Assembly: GCF_005671395.1 (NCBI RefSeq)
Contig: NZ_CP040428.1
Span: forward strand, 2,542,001-2,606,000
Direction of reading: 5' to 3'
Length of the DNA stretch: 64,000 nt
DNA from: Jejubacter calystegiae
GTDB lineage: Bacteria > Pseudomonadota > Gammaproteobacteria > Enterobacterales > Enterobacteriaceae
The notes under the pieces were generated by a model, which was not told the DNA's origin, ran no database searches, and was given only the letters and a program-made list of their open reading frames with translations. Of the stretch, positions 9,916 to 18,317 are shown piece after piece. Numbering within the stretch: the first letter of the stretch is position 1; each line of letters begins with the position of its first letter. The translations under genes were made by a program, and so were the position numbers.

Positions 9916-10548
9916 CTATAACAGTTCATGTGACTTGGCATAATCGATCAACTCCACGATAGAATGAATCCCCAACTTAGCAAAGATATTTGCTTTATGG
10001 GCGCTAATGGTTTTATTGCTTAAAAGTAATTGCCCGGCGATCTCTTTATTGGATAAACCATGGGCGAGATAACGCAATACGGTGACTTCGCGATCGGATA
10101 GTGGCGTTTCATTTAATTCTCCACGGCGTGAGCGATGACTATTGATAAAATTAAGGGTATCGGAAGGGAAAAAAGAGTAGCCAGCCAGCAGCATCTCTAC
10201 TGCATTGTAGATATCATGCTGATCCTTGCGCTTGCTGACAAATCCGTTGGCTCCAGCGCGCATCGCCCTGATAGCATAAAAACCCTCTGATTTAGAAGAT
10301 AAAAATAAAACTTTTGTCTGCTTCTGCAGGCTACGAATTCTTTTCAGTAACGTAAACCCGTCGGTTCCCGGAAGCTCAATATCAAGGATAATAAGGTCGA
10401 CAGCCTGGCGGCGCAGGCAGCTGAGTACTTCCCTGCTGTCATCAGATTTTAATGTGACGGTAATATCTTTATTTTGTTGTAGTAAAACCTCAATCGACAT
10501 TCTTACAATAGGGTGTTCGTCCATGATTATTACGGATGCCGGTTTCAT
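9916..10548 (-). CDS. fimZ: FimZ, LuxR/NarL-type response regulator of fimbriae
   Basis: 210-aa response regulator. Seen: receiver domain with acidic pocket D10/E11, phospho-acceptor D56 in IILDIELPG and a conserved Lys in the KSEG/SKRKD region; then a LuxR-type helix-turn-helix near residues 148-200 (LSDREVTVLRYLAHG, SNKEIAGQLLLS, NKTISAHKANI). Known FimZ activates the fimA promoter in Salmonella and interacts functionally with FimY. It is convergent with the structural operon and has its own long upstream gap. No partner kinase is adjacent. Confidence 0.94.
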   Translation of the reverse strand: MKPASVIIMDEHPIVRMSIEVLLQQNKDITVTLKSDDSREVLSCLRRQAVDLIILDIELPGTDGFTLLKRIRSLQKQTKVLFLSSKSEGFYAIRAMRAGANGFVSKRKDQHDIYNAVEMLLAGYSFFPSDTLNFINSHRSRRGELNETPLSDREVTVLRYLAHGLSNKEIAGQLLLSNKTISAHKANIFAKLGIHSIVELIDYAKSHELL

Positions 10549-11193
10549 TATTCATGCCTCAAATTGTTTTAGTAATTGATATGCTTACGGATTGTGTTAA
10601 TCATCCGGAGGATGAAAGTTATGGATGATCCCTGGTGCGGCATTAGATATCCATTGGCGTTCAGTGGTTTTATATCTTGCTGTATTCATAAGCAGAAATG
10701 AAATGATGATAGATCTTCGTCCTTGATAGTTAATGTTTTTATTATTGATGTTGAAAGTTGATTATACCCGGTAAGTTTTTATGGAAAAGCACGTTACCTG
10801 GAAGTATTGAGGTTTGTATCATGATGTTCTGATCTAAGAAATATCATATCTTGCGTTTGGTTTTTTATTCTATTTTTTTTTGGTGTGATGAACTTTAACA
10901 TAATTATAAGTTTTAAAAACAGTGGTTAGTGTTGATTGTTTTTTTTATGTTATGTTTTTCAGAAGAGGAGGTATCACCATAAAGGCGTTTATTTTGTGTG
11001 ACTAATGGCGTGTTACTGAGGTAACACGCCGTTTTGTTCGTCGATTATGGGGGAACAGGGTGTTTATGGTATGACCAGGAATAGTTTTAAATGTTGAGTT
11101 AATGTTAATGATTAACGGATGGGGTACAAATAAATGAGTGATTTCCTATGATTGAGTAAGCCTGGAAATATCAGATAATTCAAGGTAGGGGGT
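10549..11193. other. A/T-rich regulatory gap between fimZ and fimY
   Basis: 645 bases without a convincing gene, strongly A/T-rich between 10680 and 10960. It should hold the fimZ promoter. A ribosome-site-like AGGAGG at about 10964-10969 is followed by ATAAAG rather than ATG, so no reading frame can be supported. A strong hairpin lies at 11007-11030 (listed separately). Confidence 0.5.
11007..11035 (+). terminator. Strong hairpin between fimZ and fimY
   Basis: A perfect 10-bp stem (GGCGTGTTAC with its complement, tetraloop TGAG) is followed on the plus strand by GTTTTG. It could terminate a plus-strand transcript that has no annotated gene, or act as a 3' structure for the minus-strand fimY message. 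Confidence 0.5.
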
Positions 11194-11925
11194 TTATAAC
11201 ATATTACCAGGTAATGAGAGATGATGTAGAAGAGTGAGAAAACGGCGACGTGGAGTAAGTTCAAGAAGGGATGACAGTCGATTGAGCTGATAGACCACGC
11301 GGTGGTAAGGAAGATTCTGTACAAGGGCGATAGATCTGAGCGACTGACCTTCACTCATGGCCTGCACTATTTGCCACAGGCGTGGCGACATCCGCCAGCG
11401 ATGCGGAAAAGAGGGCTGGGGGGCTGCGGCAGCGAGCGCGCGGTATATCTCGCGGGTTCGAAGCTGACGCGCTACCACGGTAAAAGGGCCACTGGCCGCG
11501 ATAAAGCGAAGTAAACCCTGGGGATGTTCTGGCGCGAGTATAAAGAGTCGTAAATGTGGGTGATTATGTGCTGTGGCGCGCAATATATTCAGCGACATAA
11601 TCAGCGGAAGACTCAGACTAATGGGGTCCACAATCAGCCGCCGGATGTCGTGATGAAGCAGAGATTGGGGAAGTGCTTCCAGCCTGTGATCCACCTGCAT
11701 AAAGTCCCCATGGGGGGAGTTGTGACTTAACGCATGCCCCAGAAAGCGATCGGCTGTAATCAGCAAGGTATCAGTCCGGATGTCGGGGATATGTGAAGAA
11801 ATGAGTTGTTGATGTATCGATTCCAGACTGTCGAAAAATGCCGGTATCACCGGGGGATTGCCCGATACCCGGAGCCCGGAGCGAATCCGGCGGCTTCGTC
11901 TGGCGGTACGCGCCAGATCGCTCAT
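11194..11925 (-). CDS. fimY: FimY-like fimbrial regulator
   Basis: 243-aa protein with a LuxR-like helix-turn-helix at its C-terminus (about residues 175-225: MSPRLWQIVQAMSEG, SLRSIALVQNL, HRVVYQLNRLSSLL) and an N-terminal region without a recognisable receiver Asp. The frame opens upstream at 12012, but the ATG at 11925 gives the FimY-like length and the basic start MSDLARTARRSRRIR. Known FimY works with FimZ to activate fimbrial genes in Salmonella. Its early codons include a rare AGA; in Salmonella fimY is noted for depending on the nearby tRNA-Arg(UCU). Assigned by position, size and fold rather than by a full alignment. Confidence 0.8.
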   Translation of the reverse strand: MSDLARTARRSRRIRSGLRVSGNPPVIPAFFDSLESIHQQLISSHIPDIRTDTLLITADRFLGHALSHNSPHGDFMQVDHRLEALPQSLLHHDIRRLIVDPISLSLPLIMSLNILRATAHNHPHLRLFILAPEHPQGLLRFIAASGPFTVVARQLRTREIYRALAAAAPQPSFPHRWRMSPRLWQIVQAMSEGQSLRSIALVQNLPYHRVVYQLNRLSSLLELTPRRRFLTLLHHLSLPGNML

Positions 11926-12165
11926 CTGCGGCGTTCTCCGACCAGGCCAGACCCGGCATGCGCAATATTTTTTCCGTAACAGATGGTCTCGATGATCGGT
12001 ATCTTCCGGCATTATTCTTAGATCGTCCCCAGGATAAGCCGAGATTCTGCGACCTTCAGACGAGATGATGAATCAGTTTTGACCTAATAAATGCCGGGAA
12101 AAAACTCAAAAAATGCGGAAGATGTGGGGAGCAGGACGGCTGCGGCGCTGCCTGATATGAATCTA

Positions 12166-12744
12166 TTACAGGGACCTGATGTAATGACGAAGCTGTTCCC
12201 GGCTCCGGCTATTCAGTTTCTGCATGATTGACTGATATAACGCCCGGGCCCGGGTGTTATCCATTCGCAAAATAGTGGCGATGCGGATAAGCGAATAATT
12301 ATTTATCAGCAGGCTGAGAAACTGTTTTTCAAACGGGCTAAGGTGACGCGTTGGGCAACGATAACAGCTCGTTGTGGGGATAAGGCGCTGGCCGAGATGG
12401 GTACAGAGTAACCAGTCGCCAATCTTACGGCTGACAGTTTCGACAGCCTCTTCCCGGTACAGGCGAGGCGGGGAGGATGTACAGGGGTGTGGATCCAGGC
12501 CGCTGGTTTCTCGTCGGCTGCTGATAATGACAAGCTGCTGATGTTGAGGTAGACAGGGAAGGAACCATTGTTTCTGATACTGTCGGAAATGGGTTATCGA
12601 GATAAATAATAGTCTGGCGATATCAGCATGTTCAGCAGGTAAAATAACGTAGGGAATGTTCATCTTCTGGCTGGCTCTGTCAATTAATATACGGATGCCG
12701 TGACAGAAATGGGTATTCCCATCCTGTATAGCAATAGCGATCAT
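12166..12744 (-). CDS. fimW: FimW-like regulator with LuxR-type HTH
   Basis: 192-aa cytoplasmic protein with a C-terminal LuxR-like helix-turn-helix (about residues 132-190: LSPFEKQFLSLLINN, SLIRIATILRM, ARALYQSIMQKL). Size, position beyond fimY and same strand match FimW, a negative regulator of type 1 fimbriae in Salmonella. Its GGAG ribosome site lies inside the end of a small upstream open frame that stops 3 bases before this ATG, so translational coupling is possible. Confidence 0.78.
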   Translation of the reverse strand: MIAIAIQDGNTHFCHGIRILIDRASQKMNIPYVILPAEHADIARLLFISITHFRQYQKQWFLPCLPQHQQLVIISSRRETSGLDPHPCTSSPPRLYREEAVETVSRKIGDWLLCTHLGQRLIPTTSCYRCPTRHLSPFEKQFLSLLINNYSLIRIATILRMDNTRARALYQSIMQKLNSRSREQLRHYIRSL

Positions 12745-12747
12745 CGT

Positions 12748-12996
12748 TTATTTCTCCTTGTCAGGAACTATCTGGATATTTATCAGCAGAGGCAGCCGCA
12801 CTGCGGGATCATAGAGAAAGGCATACGCTGTAAAAATATTACCCGGCTTAAACTGTGCGTCTGGAGGGATGAGTTTTTGCCTGGTTTCTTCCTGGTAGGG
12901 GGAAGAAAGCGTCTGATGTTCCATGGGGCGGGAAGCGTTGCCGGGCAGGGACTCGCGTAGTTCTTGCCAGAAGAGAGCGACTTCTCTACAATCCAT
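12748..12996 (-). CDS. Possible small protein upstream of fimW
   Basis: 82-codon open frame ending 3 bases before fimW. It begins ATGGATTGT just inside the Zur-box region. The composition is ordinary, with no signal peptide, membrane segment or motif that I recognise. In favour: tight spacing to fimW. Against: no clear ribosome site and no known equivalent in other fim loci. It may be only the fimW leader. Confidence 0.3.
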   Translation of the reverse strand: MDCREVALFWQELRESLPGNASRPMEHQTLSSPYQEETRQKLIPPDAQFKPGNIFTAYAFLYDPAVRLPLLINIQIVPDKEK

Positions 12997-12999
12997 AAT

Positions 13000-13014
13000 T
13001 GTTATGTTATAACG
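13000..13014. promoter_or_regulatory. Zur-type operator upstream of rpmE2-rpmJ2
   Basis: TGTTATGTTATAACG matches the 15-base Zur core (TGTTATAWTATAACA) at 13 positions and is palindromic. It is 24 bases upstream of rpmE2, whose zinc-free L31 paralogue is repressed by zinc-loaded Zur in enterobacteria. The same site could also influence the divergent minus-strand transcript. Confidence 0.8.
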
Positions 13015-13037
13015 TAATTAATTAAAAAGGAGCATCC

Positions 13038-13307
13038 ATGAAGCCAGGCATTCACCCGAACTACCGAACGGTAGTGTTCCACGACACCAGCGCCGATCAT
13101 TACATCAAAGTGGGGTCCACCATTCGTACCGAGCGCCAGATAGAGCTGGAAGGCGTAACTTATCCCTATGTCACCATCGATGTGTCGTCGGTGTCTCATC
13201 CGTTCTATACCGGTAAACAGAAGATGTTGACCAGCGAAGGCAGCGCCGCGCGCTTTAACCAGCGCTTTGGCCGTTTCTTTAAAGGAGGAAAGGATGCAGG
13301 TCGTTAA
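13038..13307 (+). CDS. rpmE2: Zinc-independent ribosomal protein L31 type B
   Basis: 89-aa paralogue of L31 (YkgM) that replaces the zinc-binding form under zinc starvation. Seen: [16 protein letters not shown] start, the [18 protein letters not shown] core and [10 protein letters not shown] end; the CxxC zinc ligands of the housekeeping L31 are absent, as expected for the type B form. Preceded by AAAAAGGAG and a Zur box. Its last 14 bases overlap rpmJ2, so the two are co-translated. Confidence 0.97.
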   Translation: MKPGIHPNYRTVVFHDTSADHYIKVGSTIRTERQIELEGVTYPYVTIDVSSVSHPFYTGKQKMLTSEGSAARFNQRFGRFFKGGKDAGR

Positions 13308-13434
13308 CTCATTACGCAGCGCAAAACAGCGGCATCCTGACTGCCGCATTGTTCGACGCAAGGGAAGGCTGTATGTTGCCTGCAAAACCAATCCGCGGTT
13401 TAAAGCGGTACAGGGCAGAAAGAAAAAACGTTAA
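13294..13434 (+). CDS. rpmJ2: Alternative ribosomal protein L36 (type B)
   Basis: 46-aa L36 paralogue (YkgO). Seen: [20 protein letters not shown], then [18 protein letters not shown] and a basic tail GRKKKR. It keeps only two of the four cysteine/histidine positions of zinc L36. The ATG at 13294 follows GGAGGAAAGG and lies within the end of rpmE2, the standard arrangement of this Zur-controlled pair. Confidence 0.95.
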   Translation: MQVVNSLRSAKQRHPDCRIVRRKGRLYVACKTNPRFKAVQGRKKKR

Positions 13435-13700
13435 TTGACATACAGACTTCCAGAGCGATGGAATGCTTCCGGGAGTCTCAATCACTTAAAAATGAATAAA
13501 GTCGCGCAAGGTAATTAATTTATCTTTGTCATTAATTGCTATTTAGTCCAAAAATTAACCTTTTTTTGTTTATTTACGCCCGGTAAATTTCTCCTTAGCA
13601 ATCAGATAACTCCATTTTGCTTATTGATTACAGCGATAGGCAACACCAATCGGGGATTCATCTATATTTTGACTGAGATCAAAAAAAGGAGGCTGAGTTA

Positions 13701-13922
13701 ATGACAGATGAAAAAAGAGCCGTAGCAGCATCTATTTTTGGTGAAGCTCTCCTCGAACTGGTAATTAAAAATCGCGAAGTCAGTCGTGAAACGCTGGCTA
13801 TGTTGATTAAAGAAAAAGCCGAGCATGAGCAGGACGAGGATAAGGTCCTGCTTTACTGGAAAGCCTGTAGTGCCCTGTTAGGCTATGGAGAGAACCGGGC
13901 GGCACTCTACTTTGTTGAATAA
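13701..13922 (+). CDS. Small protein, possibly YmgB/YcgZ family
   Basis: 73-aa protein, largely helical and charged. Seen: IFGEALLELVIKNREVSRETLAMLI, listed by its parts: a helix with EALLEL, then NREVSRETL, then acidic EHEQDEDK and a C-terminal helix. The pattern (helix, polar turn with S-R-x-x-L, acidic stretch, helix) recalls the YmgB/YcgZ small regulators that link stress to biofilm and Rcs signalling. That link is tentative. A strong AAAGGAGG ribosome site 10 bases before ATG supports translation. Confidence 0.6.
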   Translation: MTDEKRAVAASIFGEALLELVIKNREVSRETLAMLIKEKAEHEQDEDKVLLYWKACSALLGYGENRAALYFVE

Positions 13923-14105
13923 CCCCCACAGATCGCACCCGGCGCCCCTCCTGTGCCGGGAATCCTCTTAAAAGCGCTGGCCAGTGATGGGTCGGCACAT
14001 TCCGCGTAGCGATACGCCATTATTCCTGACTACACTGCCGCCCACGCCCTGTCACCCGGGGCGTGGCGATCATTTCTGATTCCCTTTATATGTCGGAGAG
14101 ACATT

Positions 14106-15209
14106 TTGGTTCGATTACTGATGGTGGTGATGACCTGCCTGTCGCTGTTTGGCTTCGTCGGTCACTCTTACGCCCGTGAGGCTCATGGGCTTCATCCTCC
14201 GGTTCAACCCATTCCGGCACCGGAATCGCTGCGCCCCTGCTGCGCTTTCGGACACAATCTGCACGTCAGCGCGCTGAATATTCCGGTGCCGCTCTATCAG
14301 CCAGGCAACGTATTGACGCTGGAAACGCTTGGGCACCATCAGTACAACGACAGTACCTTCGGAGCGCTGAAAAACCTGATGGGGATTAGCGAAGAGCGCA
14401 ACGGGCTTATCTACACCCGGCGCGGCGGTTTTATCGATATCGCCCACGTGCGGGATACCGCCGACAACACCCTGTATCTGTTTTCGCAGATTTACCCACA
14501 GCTGGGGCAGGAGGGGCGGATTTTTTTCAGCAATGAACTGGGCCTGCGGCGTATTCAGCTAAACCGCTTTACGCCGCCGGCGGAGCCCGCCCGGCGTTAC
14601 GAACTGGCGGCGTGGCTTGCCGCGCATCTGGCCTGGCAGATGGCGCAGTGGCATGAAATTGCCCAGTGGTACGGTTTTGAATCGGTTCCGGACTTCCCGG
14701 AAGAAATATCCGCCTTCTCGCCGGAAGATCTCTACTCGAATTTGCTGGGGGCCAGGCTGGCGGCCCGGGTGATATTGCAGGGTGAGGCGAATTCGCTGCA
14801 GGCGTATAACCAGGCAATGGACAAGGCGTTACATGCAGCCCTGCATAACCTTGAGGCGGTGGATAAGAAAGGCACGGAGCAGCGTTTCCGCGACGTTGAC
14901 GGCGAGTGGTGGGACAGCCAGCGGCGGGTGCCGGAGAAGTTTCTGGTACTCAATCGTAATTATGATGTGGGCGATCGACGCTCCCCCACGCCGCTCGCCA
15001 GCGAAACGCGGGAACCCCGACCGCTGGCCCTGCCGCAGCGTATCGGCGAGCTGACGCTGGCACAACTCGGCGAACTGCGAATCTACCCCACCAACGATAT
15101 GAAAGCGCTGCCAGCACCGGAAACCTTCTACGCACCGCATGACTTCCCGGCTCTGGCCCAACACGCCGCCGCCACCGACAGGGTACTGCTGCAAAAGCAG
15201 AAGCGTTAA
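14106..15209 (+). CDS. Exported DUF4056-family protein
   Basis: 367-aa protein with a signal peptide (residues 1 to about 23, ending SYA) and the conserved features of DUF4056: PCCAFGHNL near the N-terminus, NGLIYTRRGGFIDIAHVRD (about residues 98-116), a WHEIAQWYG motif, FSPEDLYSNLLG and a GEWWDSQRRVPEK segment. The HE in WHEIA and the HVRD motif look like metal- or catalysis-type residues, but no function is established. A TTG start at 14106 is placed 7 bases after GGAG; the ATG at 14121 is an alternative that shortens the signal peptide. It is single and followed by argU. Confidence 0.8.
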   Translation: MVRLLMVVMTCLSLFGFVGHSYAREAHGLHPPVQPIPAPESLRPCCAFGHNLHVSALNIPVPLYQPGNVLTLETLGHHQYNDSTFGALKNLMGISEERNGLIYTRRGGFIDIAHVRDTADNTLYLFSQIYPQLGQEGRIFFSNELGLRRIQLNRFTPPAEPARRYELAAWLAAHLAWQMAQWHEIAQWYGFESVPDFPEEISAFSPEDLYSNLLGARLAARVILQGEANSLQAYNQAMDKALHAALHNLEAVDKKGTEQRFRDVDGEWWDSQRRVPEKFLVLNRNYDVGDRRSPTPLASETREPRPLALPQRIGELTLAQLGELRIYPTNDMKALPAPETFYAPHDFPALAQHAAATDRVLLQKQKR

Positions 15210-15251
15210 AGCGGTCGTTGGTTATAACACCAGCACATGGCGCCAAAGCCA

Positions 15252-15279
15252 TTGACTCACCTGTGGCTGAACGTATAAT
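15252..15279 (+). promoter_or_regulatory. Sigma-70 promoter of argU
   Basis: TTGACT at 15252-15257 and TATAAT at 15274-15279 with a 16-base spacer. The tRNA begins 37 bases beyond the -10 box. Confidence 0.75.
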
Positions 15280-15315
15280 TCAGCCACTTTATTCTGTAAG
15301 ATGAAGCCTCTCCGG

Positions 15316-15392
<77 letters not shown>

Positions 15393-15405
15393 ACTTAGAG
15401 TCAGG

Positions 15406-15428
15406 AGACGTCAAATGACGTCTTTTTT
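15406..15428 (+). terminator. Rho-independent terminator of argU
   Basis: An AGACGTCA/TGACGTCT inverted repeat is followed directly by a run of six T residues, 14 bases after the CCA end of argU. Confidence 0.85.
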
Positions 15429-15464
15429 GCTTAAAAATTAGCCTGTTAGCGATTTTTTCGCGAT

Positions 15465-15605
15465 TCATTCTCTTCCCGATTCTAGCTGTATCAAGTCATC
15501 TTTGCTGGTATCTGTCCGTTCAATACGCTCATGAAAGCCTTCAATAAGAGCGAGGTATATAGCCTCACCGTTTATAGGAAGTAAGCTTTTATTTATAGAT
15601 CTCTG
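15465..15605 (-). pseudogene. Start-less open frame next to argU, possible gene remnant
   Basis: 46 codons are open on the minus strand between a TAG (15606-15608) and a TGA (15465-15467), with no ATG, GTG or TTG near its upstream end. The tail reads GEAIYLALIEGFHERIERTD and then a charged end ESGRE, a protein-like composition. It overlaps the last codons of the neighbouring small exported protein. I do not recognise the family. It could be the tail of a gene lost from this tRNA-adjacent site, or chance. Confidence 0.3.
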
Positions 15606-15840
15606 CTACGCCGTGCAACAGGTTATTTCCCGTTGCGGACAGAATTTTGAATGATGACGCGCCTTTTTCATCAGCTTTGTGAGAAAGTTTATTAGATAAA
15701 TCATCAAGTGTATAGGCATTACCAGCGGACACGACCCCGATCTTCTCTTTCCCATCGGCATGATTAATTTCCTGCGCTGCATATGCGACATTCACTGAAA
15801 TTAATCCTATAAAAAATGTAGTAATGATTAGTAACTTCAT
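15589..15840 (-). CDS. YhcN/BhsA-type periplasmic stress protein (DUF1471)
   Basis: 83-aa secreted protein. Seen: a signal peptide (residues 1-21, ending AYAAQ), then the compact domain EKIGVVSAGNAYTLDDL with DEKGASSFKIL and a hydrophobic end near LHGVAEIYK, the layout of the BhsA/McbA/YhcN family. E. coli members respond to stress, acid or biofilm cues. It is single, with a divergent gap to the rhamnonate regulator upstream. Confidence 0.85.
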   Translation of the reverse strand: MKLLIITTFFIGLISVNVAYAAQEINHADGKEKIGVVSAGNAYTLDDLSNKLSHKADEKGASSFKILSATGNNLLHGVAEIYK

Positions 15841-16264
15841 AATGCGTACCTCTTTCAGGTGAATGTTTTAACCAGATGTTTCGCCAGAAAATATGTTCTC
15901 TGGCTTTAGCGATAAATATACCGGTCTAAGCTGTCGCAGGCGTGACCGTTATATGACAAAATTGTCAGGATTGAACGTATTTTGAAAACCGAGTGGGCTT
16001 ATTAATAATGTCTTCCAGGGATAGATAAACAAAAAGAACGCCCATCTCCCAACTTTCCGGCCCCACTCTCCCTCCCGCCTGACAGGCTATGCCCCTTGCA
16101 GTCCAACCAGTTGTACAGCCGATAAAAAAATCCGTGCGCTATATCCCATTTACCCATAAATAAAAGGCTCAAAGCTCGGGCGTGGTGGGGACTTTGATGT
16201 TGTTCACACTTTGGGTGCGGCTCAGCGACAACACTGATTCCATTACACCGGATTGGAGTCCAGT
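15841..16264. other. Divergent gap upstream of the rhamnonate operon
   Basis: 424 bases without a supportable gene. It should contain the promoters of the small stress protein (minus) and of the IclR-type regulator (plus). No clear operator palindrome or terminator was identified. Confidence 0.45.
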
Positions 16265-17047
16265 ATGTTGGAATCAACCAAAGTCCCGGCGCTGACCCGG
16301 GCCATTGAGATACTCGATCTGATTGGTCGTATTGGCCCCTGTAGCGCGGCGACGATCATCGACGAGCTGGCAATCCCGAAAAGCACCGCCTATCTGCTGC
16401 TGGGCGAGCTGAAGCGCCAGCGCTTTCTCAGTACCGATCACCGGGATAACTACTGCCTGTGGACCCGGCTGGTGGAACTTTCGGGCCTTGCCCTGGCCCG
16501 CATGGATCTGCGCGAACTGGCTCGTCCGCGGTTGACGCAATTAATGGACGACTGCGGCCTGCTTTGTCACCTTGGCATCATCGACCACGCAAACGCCTAC
16601 TACATCCTCAAGATAGAGTCTTCCGCCACCATCAGCGTGCGCTCCCATGAAGGGAAAACCCTGTCGCTCTATCGTTCCGGCATTGGCAAATGTCTGCTGG
16701 CCTGGCAGACGGAAGATGTGCAAAACGCCATTATCGGCGGCCTTGACTGGCAACAGGCGACCCCTACCACCATCGCTCATCCCGGGCGCTTGCGTGAAGA
16801 GCTGGCTCGTATTCGCGCCAGGGGCTGGAGTTTCGATAACGGCGAAGATTACCCCGACGTGCGCTGCGTGGCGGCGCCGGTATTTAACGCCAGTAATCAA
16901 CTGGTGGCGGCGATATCGGTGGTCGGCACTCGTCTGCAAATCAATGACGATAATCGCGACTACCTGGCCGGGAAGGCCATTGCCTGCGCCAAAGATATTT
17001 CACGTCTGCTGGGGTGGAAAAGCCCCTTTGAGCAACACGCATCCTGA
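16265..17047 (+). CDS. yfaX: IclR-family regulator of the rhamnonate operon
   Basis: 260-aa IclR-type repressor/activator. Seen: N-terminal winged helix ([16 protein letters not shown], then [25 protein letters not shown], given as separate parts) and a C-terminal effector domain with the family [22 protein letters not shown] stretch at about residues 123-144. The ATG at 16265 lies 6 bases after GGAG; an upstream TTG at 16253 is less likely. It stops 13 bases before the rhamnonate dehydratase gene. Order regulator-dehydratase-carrier-aldolase equals E. coli yfaX-W-V-U, so it most likely senses rhamnonate or its keto-deoxy product (inference). Confidence 0.88.
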   Translation: MLESTKVPALTRAIEILDLIGRIGPCSAATIIDELAIPKSTAYLLLGELKRQRFLSTDHRDNYCLWTRLVELSGLALARMDLRELARPRLTQLMDDCGLLCHLGIIDHANAYYILKIESSATISVRSHEGKTLSLYRSGIGKCLLAWQTEDVQNAIIGGLDWQQATPTTIAHPGRLREELARIRARGWSFDNGEDYPDVRCVAAPVFNASNQLVAAISVVGTRLQINDDNRDYLAGKAIACAKDISRLLGWKSPFEQHAS

Positions 17048-17060
17048 CATGGAGAACATC

Positions 17061-18266
17061 ATGACCTTACCGAAAATTAAACACGTCCGGGCCTGGTTTC
17101 TTGGCGGCGCCACGGCGGAAAAAGGGGCCGGTGGCGGCGACTATCACGACCAGGGAGAAAAGCACTGGATCGACGACCATATCGCCACGCCGATGAGCAA
17201 ATACTCAGAGTATGAACAGTCGCGTCAGTCGTTCGGAATCAACGTGCTGGGGACCCTGATTGTCGAAGTGGAGGCGGAAAACGGCCAGACCGGATTTGCG
17301 GTATCGACAGCCGGAGAAATGGGCTGCTTTATCGTCGAAAAACACCTTAACCGTTTTATTGAAGGTAAATGCGTCAGCGATATTAAATTGATTCACGATC
17401 AGATGCTCAACGCCACGCTGTTCTATTCCGGATCCGGCGGTCTGGTGATGAATACCATTTCCTGCGTCGATCTGGCGCTGTGGGATCTGTTCGGGAAGGT
17501 GGTTGATCTGCCGGTGTACCAACTGCTTGGCGGCGCGGTACGCGATGAAATCCAGTTTTACGCCACCGGCGCACGGCCGGATCTGGCCAAAGAGATGGGT
17601 TTTATCGGCGGGAAAATGCCGACCCACTTTGGTCCCCATGACGGCGATGCCGGGATCCGCCAGGATACGGCGATGGTCGCGGAATACCGGGAAAAATGCG
17701 GCCCGGACTTCTGGCTGATGCTCGACTGCTGGATGAGCCAGGATGTGAACTACGCCACCAAACTGGCCCATGCCTGCGCGCCCTATAACTTGAAGTGGAT
17801 TGAAGAATGCCTGCCGCCCCAGCAGTACGAAGGTTATCGGGAACTGAAGCGCAGCGTGCCGCCCGGCATGCTGGTCACCAGCGGTGAACATCACGGCACG
17901 CTGGCGTCTTTCCGCACGCTATCGGAAACCGGCATCGACATTATGCAGCCGGATGTCGGCTGGTGCGGCGGACTCACCACCCTGGTGGAGATCGCCGCCA
18001 TTGCCAAATCCCGCGGCCAACTGGTGGTGCCCCATGGCTCTTCAGTCTACTCGCACCATGCGGTGATCACCTTCACCAATACGCCGTTCAGTGAGTTCCT
18101 GATGACCAGCCCGGACTGCTCAACGCTGCGCCCGCAGTTTGACCCTGTATTGCTGGATGAACCGGTTCCGGTGAATGGTCGTATGCATAAAAGCGTACTG
18201 GATAAGCCCGGTTTTGGCGTAGAGCTTAACCGCGACTGCAATCTGAAGCGCCCTTACAGCCACTAA
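17061..18266 (+). CDS. rhmD: L-rhamnonate dehydratase
   Basis: 401-aa enolase-superfamily enzyme that dehydrates L-rhamnonate to 2-keto-3-deoxy-L-rhamnonate. Seen: [18 protein letters not shown] start as in E. coli YfaW, metal ligands in LMLDCWMS and WIEECLPP, a further ligand region GEHHGT, and the HGSSVYSHH motif containing the catalytic histidine region. The open frame extends far upstream to 16647 over the regulator, but ATG 17061 follows GGAG and gives exactly the family length. Mid-operon position next to a carrier and the matching aldolase supports the call. Confidence 0.95.
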   Translation: MTLPKIKHVRAWFLGGATAEKGAGGGDYHDQGEKHWIDDHIATPMSKYSEYEQSRQSFGINVLGTLIVEVEAENGQTGFAVSTAGEMGCFIVEKHLNRFIEGKCVSDIKLIHDQMLNATLFYSGSGGLVMNTISCVDLALWDLFGKVVDLPVYQLLGGAVRDEIQFYATGARPDLAKEMGFIGGKMPTHFGPHDGDAGIRQDTAMVAEYREKCGPDFWLMLDCWMSQDVNYATKLAHACAPYNLKWIEECLPPQQYEGYRELKRSVPPGMLVTSGEHHGTLASFRTLSETGIDIMQPDVGWCGGLTTLVEIAAIAKSRGQLVVPHGSSVYSHHAVITFTNTPFSEFLMTSPDCSTLRPQFDPVLLDEPVPVNGRMHKSVLDKPGFGVELNRDCNLKRPYSH

Positions 18267-18317
18267 AATTCGTAGCGCCGCGCACGCCGTGGCGCAGCCC
18301 TTCAGAGGATAATACTC

